Assembly (NCBI GenBank): GCA_030041985.1
Contig: JASIAM010000284.1
Location: forward strand, 1 to 37,291
From: Bryobacteraceae bacterium
GTDB taxonomy: Bacteria; Acidobacteriota; Terriglobia; Bryobacterales; Bryobacteraceae
Direction: 5' to 3'
DNA length: 37,291 nucleotides
Numbering within the stretch: position 1 is the stretch's first letter; the number at the start of each line of letters is the position of its first letter. The notes under the pieces were generated by a model that saw nothing but the letters and a program-made list of their open reading frames with translations, was not told the DNA's origin and ran no database searches. Positions 32,243 to 37,291 of the stretch are shown piece by piece. A program made the position numbers and the translations under genes.

Positions 32243-34200
32243 TCCTTCACGGGCGCCTCGAAACGGGACGCCTTTCCAGCGTGGGGGCGCACGATGGTTG
32301 ACCCGCCGCCGGAGTCAGCGGCCAGGATTCTATCAACGCCGGCCAAGGTTGCTCTTGCGTCGGCAATCCAGCTTTCAGAAAGGTCAACCCCGCCACGGGG
32401 CTTCTGCGCCTCCGCGTGTTGCAGTATCTGCTGTGTCCGAGTTCGTAGCTGGACCAGGTTCTGACGATGCACATGGTTCGTGGTATCGAACAGATAGTCA
32501 TCGCAGTCCTTGACGCAGTTCAGCATCTTCGGGCATGGAGACACTTTGAAGTCATGCACGCAAAGGCCGAGCGGTGTCACATGGACGGCCTGTAGTTGGC
32601 CCTCCAAGAAAACGTCGCGAATGTCATCATGCAGATTAAAGTACATCTCGGCGACGCGTCCCTTCGTGCGGCCGGACTCAAGGGCCGCTCTCAGCGTGGC
32701 GACCCGCTCCGCGGGAGTGAGATGCTTGTAGGCCTCCAAATCGCCGATATGCTCGCGCCCCTGCCATCGCGCGATCACTTCGTCGGGAACGCCGGCAATG
32801 GCGGCCTTTGTTGTGACCCAGTGACGAAACTGATGCGTGTGCATTTTGAAGAAGCTCCCGCCGTTGTCTACAAGGCCGAAACGTTCGAATGCTGATGTGA
32901 CAATCGTTTTTCCTCTCTCCGTTCGTCCTCCCAGAAAATCGTTGACCGTCTGCTCCGTCAACGGCTCGACGAGGAATCGGCTCATCTGACGTTGCTTATG
33001 CTTGAAGTTGCGGAAAACAACGAATAGGCTCTCCGAGAGCTTCTGTTTCGTGCCGTCTCGCCGGTCGACTATCCATAGTTCGGTCACGCGGAGGCTGAAC
33101 AGGTGGGCGGCTACATCCGACGCTCGATATTCGTGGTGTTTGGAAGCACCGTGCCGCACAACCTTTCGGGGTAGCTTCGACGGCGAAATCTGGTTGACGC
33201 TCTCGATCGTCATACCGAGCAAACTTGCGACCTCTTCGCAGCGAAGCATGTCATTCCGGTGACGCCCTGGAAGCCGTACGCGGTCTGGCGTCGTTTCCAG
33301 GACCCTGGCCTGAGCACGCGCCGACCCGGTGATGGCGCGAGCTTCCTTGATAGCGCCGGTCGCCAGTTCGGCTTGTTTCGGTGTCATCCAACGAACCGCC
33401 AATTGCTTTTGGCCGTCCCGTGACTTCTCTTTGTGGTACCGGATACCCCATCGCTTCTTTACACCAGCGCCCTCCGAGCAGATACAGTCCAGAGGCAGAG
33501 TCAACGTCTCGCCGATCCGAAGGCCCGTCGCCATCATCACTGCCAGAATGCAGGCAATCAGCCGGTCCGGCGGTTCCTTAGCGTGCCTGGCGTAGATGTC
33601 GGCGACCGCGCAGATCGCTTCGTCCGAGGGCATCCTCTTCATTCGTTCCAGTTGCCCGTCGAGCGTGTACCGCTCCGAATCGTCCGTTCTGGGCGTGGTA
33701 AACGCAACCTCCATGGGACGAACGATGCCCCCACCCCGAACCGCCGCCAACGCCCGCATCATGTACTGGAGCTGGGTGCATCTTTTGTAACAGGTCGACT
33801 GGCTCCAGTGAATCAGCATCACCTGCTCAGTCCCCAGGAGATCGTCTTCGGTCAGTTGGCGCCAGTCGAATGCGTCTGCGTCACCGAATCGCGGTCGGAT
33901 GGCCTCCCACAATAAGCGGGCGATGTCCACTCTCAGGATCATCGTGGCGGACGCGCCTTTGTTGAGCAGTATGTATGCCTTCACGACATTCGAAAAGCGC
34001 GTCGGCAGCGGATCCACAATGGAACCGTGGAGCGTGAAGTATATCCACGAGTTTGTCTTTTTATGCTGAGAGGTGCGGAGGTGCCGGATGTCCCAGCATG
34101 GCGCTTCGAAGGGGAAGACTGCATTCGGAAATATGGTCTTGAAAAGCGCCCGGCCCTGCCGTACGTAGGCAGCTTCTGCCGCAGGCACCGGCAGCGTCAT
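32239..34200 (-). CDS. tyrosine recombinase (third of trio) with embedded excisionase-like HTH
   Basis: From ATG 34200 the product has 653 residues; the frame is open much further, but ATG 34200 overlaps the preceding stop as ATGA. Catalytic residues present: R228 in MATGLRIGE, H456 and R459 in HTHQFRHWVTT, H484 in WQGREHIG and nucleophile Y491 in LEAYKHLTP. Between the first Arg and the HxxR box sits an extra segment of about 60 residues (about 317-370) that reads as an excisionase/MerR-type HTH: MLRCEEVASLLGMTIESVNQI, a KLPRKVVR wing and YRASDVAAHL. The C-terminal region has four Cys (547, 556, 562, 566) in a zinc-like GLC...SPCP...NCVKDC cluster. It probably breaks and joins DNA together with its two partners. 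Confidence 0.85.
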   Translation of the reverse strand: MTLPVPAAEAAYVRQGRALFKTIFPNAVFPFEAPCWDIRHLRTSQHKKTNSWIYFTLHGSIVDPLPTRFSNVVKAYILLNKGASATMILRVDIARLLWEAIRPRFGDADAFDWRQLTEDDLLGTEQVMLIHWSQSTCYKRCTQLQYMMRALAAVRGGGIVRPMEVAFTTPRTDDSERYTLDGQLERMKRMPSDEAICAVADIYARHAKEPPDRLIACILAVMMATGLRIGETLTLPLDCICSEGAGVKKRWGIRYHKEKSRDGQKQLAVRWMTPKQAELATGAIKEARAITGSARAQARVLETTPDRVRLPGRHRNDMLRCEEVASLLGMTIESVNQISPSKLPRKVVRHGASKHHEYRASDVAAHLFSLRVTELWIVDRRDGTKQKLSESLFVVFRNFKHKQRQMSRFLVEPLTEQTVNDFLGGRTERGKTIVTSAFERFGLVDNGGSFFKMHTHQFRHWVTTKAAIAGVPDEVIARWQGREHIGDLEAYKHLTPAERVATLRAALESGRTKGRVAEMYFNLHDDIRDVFLEGQLQAVHVTPLGLCVHDFKVSPCPKMLNCVKDCDDYLFDTTNHVHRQNLVQLRTRTQQILQHAEAQKPRGGVDLSESWIADARATLAGVDRILAADSGGGSTIVRPHAGKASRFEAPVKD

Positions 34201-35768
34201 GCTGTGTGCCCCTGTTCCTGATGAATCTGGGCCAGCAACTGGCGAATGGCGGACATGACATCCTCCAACTGCATGGGAATGCGGGAGTCGCTGGTGGCCT
34301 TCATCTCCTCTGAGATCTTCTCCAACGCGGTGAGCACCTCGGCGTGAGGCCCGGCGCGGAAGGCGGCAAAGAACTCGCAAGGATAGCAGGTCAGCGGGGG
34401 TGCTAGCCGGCATAGCCCATCTTTGCGAGCATCGCGTCCGCACATTCCAATCCCGCCGACGTTCATTGGTGCTGTTGGCAGTTGAATGATGTCGCCGGGG
34501 ATTACTTTCGGGTGAACCTTCGGGAAAGCTCGCGGAACCGTGGAATCCACGATTTTGCCGCGAAAGCGCTGGAGCAACGGATCGAACATCTGATCGAATC
34601 GAGCTCCCAGTTGATCGACGACATAGGATGCGGCTTCGATATAGACATTTACATTCTGCAAATCGGTGTGGTCGAGAACTTCGGCGATCCGCTCCCGCGA
34701 TGCGCCTTCCCTTGCCATCTCTGTAGCCAGTGTCGAGCGAAATCGCCGAGGGGTGAGGTGGAGCGGAGATCGCGTTCGCGGTGACATCAAGCGAGCTGCG
34801 GTGGCGAAGCGTACCATGGCCTGGTTGATACCTTCTTCGGGAGCGTCGGGTGACAGCCAATGAAAGAGTGGATCGGCCGGTTCACCCCGCCGCAGTTCAG
34901 CCAGGAGCTGCCCAAGCTGGTCGCTGATGGGTCTCGTCTTCGTTTCCCTGAACTCCCGGCGCTTCTTCACCCGAGGTGCCCGAATCTGATACTTGGTAAT
35001 CGGCCTCGAGCGGCCGCCGTCAACGAGGTTTGCAGAGAATACTCTGAGGTCGTTGTTCCTCATGCGTGCCGTCGACTGCGGATTGAGGCCGAGTTCGAAA
35101 TGGAGCATGACCACCGCGCGGTCGGATGGTGTCCCGGCGCCAGCCGCGATTGCGCGTGCGACGATTCGCTGTTCATCTTGATCCAGCGGTCCTTTCAGCG
35201 GGTCGCGGAACCGGACAGCAGCGCCTTTGATGTTGCCTTGCGCACGAATCGCCTTCAGGGCAAGGGCAAGATCGGGATCAAACTCCGGCAGTTGCGCACC
35301 GAAGGCTCCCCAGGTGTACATCTCCCTGAGCCGGGCAAAGTCGTTCCCCTTGCTGGCCGTCTTGAGCCCATGTTCCAGGAACGCACGGAAGACATCTTCC
35401 GTGACGAGCTGCCAATCAAACGCCGCGGGTCGGCCGACCCGCATAGCGGCGACATACCAACGAAGGAAACGGCGGAACATTACAGAGTCGTTCCAAACGG
35501 TCATTCCCTTTGAAAATGTGAGCCGGTGCGCGATGTACAGCTTTATAATCTGCATGGCGCGTTCCGCTAGAAGCATCGGAGCAGAGGCCGCCGCGATGAC
35601 CGGCCAGTTGATATGGAGCAGACGGCCGCCGTCATCAGAAGCCCGGAACCGCCAGACGTCACCCGTTGTGTCAACGATCTGCCTGTCTTTCGTGATGACC
35701 TGTGGGCGAACCGCCGGTACGAGAGGCCACGATGTCGGCAGCCGGTCCCGCAGTGCTGGAGCCGTCAT
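34197..35768 (-). CDS. tyrosine recombinase (second of trio), two catalytic residues missing
   Basis: The 523-residue product has the SAM-like core-binding domain (about 60-180) and a catalytic domain (about 190-390), but the first catalytic Arg is replaced: FELGLNPQS puts N229 where GLRxxE is expected. The HxxR box reads TPRRFRSTLAT, so R341 replaces His while R344 stays. H367 in LDHTDL and the nucleophile Y376 in NVNVYIEAA are kept. A C-terminal cluster C443, C453, C461, C464 (GMCG...GLCR...TCYPCEFF) looks like a zinc knuckle, similar in kind to the third recombinase. It may bind DNA or pair with the others more than cut. Start and stop overlap both neighbours as ATGA, so coupling is tight. 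Confidence 0.85.
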   Translation of the reverse strand: MTAPALRDRLPTSWPLVPAVRPQVITKDRQIVDTTGDVWRFRASDDGGRLLHINWPVIAAASAPMLLAERAMQIIKLYIAHRLTFSKGMTVWNDSVMFRRFLRWYVAAMRVGRPAAFDWQLVTEDVFRAFLEHGLKTASKGNDFARLREMYTWGAFGAQLPEFDPDLALALKAIRAQGNIKGAAVRFRDPLKGPLDQDEQRIVARAIAAGAGTPSDRAVVMLHFELGLNPQSTARMRNNDLRVFSANLVDGGRSRPITKYQIRAPRVKKRREFRETKTRPISDQLGQLLAELRRGEPADPLFHWLSPDAPEEGINQAMVRFATAARLMSPRTRSPLHLTPRRFRSTLATEMAREGASRERIAEVLDHTDLQNVNVYIEAASYVVDQLGARFDQMFDPLLQRFRGKIVDSTVPRAFPKVHPKVIPGDIIQLPTAPMNVGGIGMCGRDARKDGLCRLAPPLTCYPCEFFAAFRAGPHAEVLTALEKISEEMKATSDSRIPMQLEDVMSAIRQLLAQIHQEQGHTA

Positions 35769-37027
35769 CGCTGCCCACCCGCTGTGTTGTAGAGGCGCTC
35801 GTTCCGTTCACGGAGAAAGACGCTCGCCCGGCGGGCCATCGCATTCTGGGTGTAGTGGAGGGGCATGGCGGACCTCGGCTTCCAACCGCCCAATGTCCGG
35901 AGCAGGGCCAGCGTTTCCTCCTCCCGATGCTGAGTGAGCAACTCTTCGGCAAGAGCCTCGGCCCACGTGTGGCGAAAGCTGTGCCACGAAAGGTCGTCAA
36001 TCTGAGTGCTCCTGGCGATCACGCCGACGACCTCGTTTGCCGCAGTAATCGACAGCGCCTGCGCTGCGGTTGTGACAAACAGATACGGGCTCCCACCGGC
36101 CGCCCGCCCGCTTGGGGCACGGTTGGTGAGATATGCGCGGAGACCGGCCCGCACCTCGCCCGACAGGTCGAGTACTCTCTCGACAGTCTTTACGCCTGGG
36201 CGGTGGCGGCGAGCATCCGCGATGTCGTGCGCACGCCGCCGGATCTTCAGCCCCGGCGAATCCGGCCGGGGCAGGTCATCCAGCCGAAGCTTGAGCAACT
36301 CTCCGCGACGAAGCCCACTGTGGATCGCGATGGCGTACATGAGCCAGTTGCGAAGCCGTGTCTCAATCCTGAACGGATTAGCGGATGCAAACTGAAGAGG
36401 CACAACCAGACCGCCATCGCCTTTACGGCGAGGACCGATCAGTCCGTCAACTCGTGTCACTTCCTCTTCAGTCAGGGGCCGGATCCGCTGGGAACCACCG
36501 CTCTGTCGAGTGATTGCGTGGAAAGCCTCGTCAAGGCAAGCCCTCCGGTGGCGGATCTCATCGAATGAGACCATCTGCGGGCGGCGGCCCTGACTCGTCA
36601 GATCGACGGCCCACTTCAGGAAATCGCGAATGACGCTGGCATGCCGGGCCACCGTATTACTGCCTGAGATCGTCGCCCGATTGATGTCGACGACGTGGCC
36701 GCCTACCCTCAGAAACGCGATCAGGTCCTCGATCTGCATGCCGGTGATGGGCTGTCCGTCCTCGAGGAGATCGTCTAGCTCCCCTTCCAACGCATCGCTC
36801 GCCCATGAATACAGCAGCCCGAGCGAGCGCAGGTCGTTGGCCAGGGTCGAGGGCATCGACCGCCACCGTCGACGGCGGACCACCCAGCGCGTCGCTACAC
36901 GAACCGGAATCCAACTGCAGAAATCCACCAGCGTCGGGAGGACCTCGCCGGTTTCCAGCGTCAATGGGAGAACTCGAAATCGGCGGTGGGAACACGCGTT
37001 CTCGTTCGGTCTTTGCGGCGACAGCAT
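35765..37027 (-). CDS. tyrosine recombinase (first of trio), complete active site
   Basis: The product has 420 residues from ATG 37027; a TTG at 37051 would add eight. A core-binding domain (about 55-150) precedes the catalytic domain (about 180-400). All catalytic residues are visible: R240 in HSGLRRGELL, K280 in PGVKTVERVL, H349 and R352 in LSWHSFRHTW, W382 in LGGWKPRS and nucleophile Y392 in LHYTQNA. It is the lead gene of the coupled trio and the one expected to be catalytically competent by itself. Its promoter is probably in the 235-base gap to its right, which also has inverted repeats. It has no Cys cluster at its end, unlike its two partners. Confidence 0.88.
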   Translation of the reverse strand: MLSPQRPNENACSHRRFRVLPLTLETGEVLPTLVDFCSWIPVRVATRWVVRRRRWRSMPSTLANDLRSLGLLYSWASDALEGELDDLLEDGQPITGMQIEDLIAFLRVGGHVVDINRATISGSNTVARHASVIRDFLKWAVDLTSQGRRPQMVSFDEIRHRRACLDEAFHAITRQSGGSQRIRPLTEEEVTRVDGLIGPRRKGDGGLVVPLQFASANPFRIETRLRNWLMYAIAIHSGLRRGELLKLRLDDLPRPDSPGLKIRRRAHDIADARRHRPGVKTVERVLDLSGEVRAGLRAYLTNRAPSGRAAGGSPYLFVTTAAQALSITAANEVVGVIARSTQIDDLSWHSFRHTWAEALAEELLTQHREEETLALLRTLGGWKPRSAMPLHYTQNAMARRASVFLRERNERLYNTAGGQR

Positions 37028-37096
37028 CACGTGCCCACTCTGACCAAACAAGACGACACAGAAATGTTTTGGTTAGCTACCAGGCCTCGGCGGCGC

Positions 37097-37185
37097 GCGT
37101 TTCGGTGAGGCGCCTTCCACTCCGCCCTAAACGCGCCGCCCTACGGGCGTCGCAGGGCTCCGTTCCAGGCGCCCCACCGAAACGC
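37097..37185. repeat. 19-bp imperfect inverted repeat upstream of the recombinase trio
   Basis: GCGTTTCGGTGAGGCGCCT (37097-37115) is repeated in inverse orientation at 37167-37185 with a single mismatch, around a 51-base centre. It lies about 70 bases upstream of the trio's lead gene start. It could be a recombinase binding site, an element end or a regulatory hairpin. Confidence 0.6.
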
Positions 37186-37220
37186 AAGAAAAGAGCTTGA
37201 ACTGGGAGAGAATGAGGAAT

Positions 37221-37249
37221 CTCTCCTCCCAAGTCCCATGAGAGGAGAG
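37221..37249. repeat. CTCTCCT / AGGAGAG inverted repeat at the right edge
   Basis: CTCTCCT (37221-37227) and AGGAGAG (37243-37249) form a 7-bp stem around a 15-base loop. The left arm can instead pair with GGGAGAG (37204-37210), so two alternative hairpins share CTCTCC. The surroundings are purine/pyrimidine-rich. Function unknown. Confidence 0.4.
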
Positions 37250-37262
37250 TCGCTACTGATAA

Positions 37263-37291
37263 ATGGACACGAAAACGAAGGCCGTACCCTA
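37263..37291 (+). CDS. possible start of a rightward gene (cut by the window end)
   Basis: An ATG at 37263 opens a frame MDTKTKAVP that runs off the window, nine codons seen. AGGAGAGT lies 13 bases before it, rather far for a ribosome binding site. Too little is visible to name it or to be sure that it is a gene. Confidence 0.2.

Larger units (their letters stand above)
31793..37027 (-). mobile_element. recombinase-trio transposition module (RIT/Tn554-like) with a fourth small gene
   Basis: Four leftward genes run with four-base start/stop overlaps: 420-residue, 523-residue and 653-residue tyrosine recombinases, then a 149-residue HTH/coiled-coil protein. Three overlapping tyrosine recombinases are the hallmark of RIT elements. 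A small last gene after larger recombinases recalls tnpC of Tn554. The ends of the element are not determined: inverted repeats lie at 37097-37185 and 37221-37249, but I found no clear copy on the left. The span given is only that of the genes. Cargo may include the two plus-strand genes at 30869-31775. Confidence 0.7.

Noticed and set aside
34201-34860. 220-residue N-terminal extension of the third recombinase frame
   Set aside because: It lies within the second recombinase in another frame, has Arg/Ser/His-rich shadow composition, and ATG 34200 gives an ATGA junction like the first recombinase pair.

Overview
The window looks like a stretch of an Acidobacteriota chromosome, most likely of the Bryobacterales/Solibacterales type. 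This is inferred from protein families rather than from any marker-gene comparison. The clues are a GWxTD-domain secreted protein, a carboxypeptidase-regulatory-domain outer-membrane protein, a 3044-residue secreted protein ending in a Solibacter-type (TIGR03437-like) domain, a TIGR00300 (LOR/SDH, ornithine cyclodeaminase-like) protein, high GC, and scattered GC-rich palindromes.

Left part (1-9.5 kb). A rightward overlapping operon holds the 3' end of the TIGR00300 enzyme, queF (queuosine precursor reduction) and a coiled-coil methyltransferase. It ends at a twin hairpin with a T-tract. purA reads leftward, diverging from a DHA2-type drug exporter. A small secreted class II-like cytochrome c follows. 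A leftward, tightly coupled set comes next: a single-domain response regulator, a 52-residue lysine-rich protein (TTG start), an M14-like zinc peptidase and a GT39-like membrane protein. It diverges from a YjbQ/UPF0047 gene with only 14 bp between the two start codons.

Middle (9.5-30.2 kb). This is envelope and housekeeping: the GWxTD lipoprotein-like/secreted protein, a beta-barrel candidate, an unknown conserved gene diverging from lpxB (lipid A disaccharide synthase), a catalytically dead M1-aminopeptidase homologue with a TPR tail that overlaps lpxB, and the giant multi-domain secreted protein with its own promoter and structured leader. Ribosomal protein S1 (leftward) diverges from a secreted HEAT-repeat protein. 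A small CxxC protein and a winged-helix regulator follow.

Right part (about 30.8-37.29 kb). This is accessory DNA. Three tyrosine recombinases and a small HTH/coiled-coil protein lie head to tail on the minus strand, and every junction is a 4-bp start/stop overlap. The layout recalls recombinase-in-trio (RIT) and Tn554-type transposition modules. One recombinase keeps all catalytic residues. The middle one has lost the first Arg and the His of the HxxR box. The third carries an apparent excisionase-like helix-turn-helix inserted in its catalytic domain. A 19-bp inverted repeat and a second purine-rich inverted repeat lie upstream of the first recombinase. Two lower-GC orphan genes on the other strand sit beyond the small gene and may be cargo.

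Several genes have a -10-like hexamer 6-7 bases before their ATG, so leaderless transcripts may be common in this genome. I saw no tRNA, rRNA or CRISPR array.
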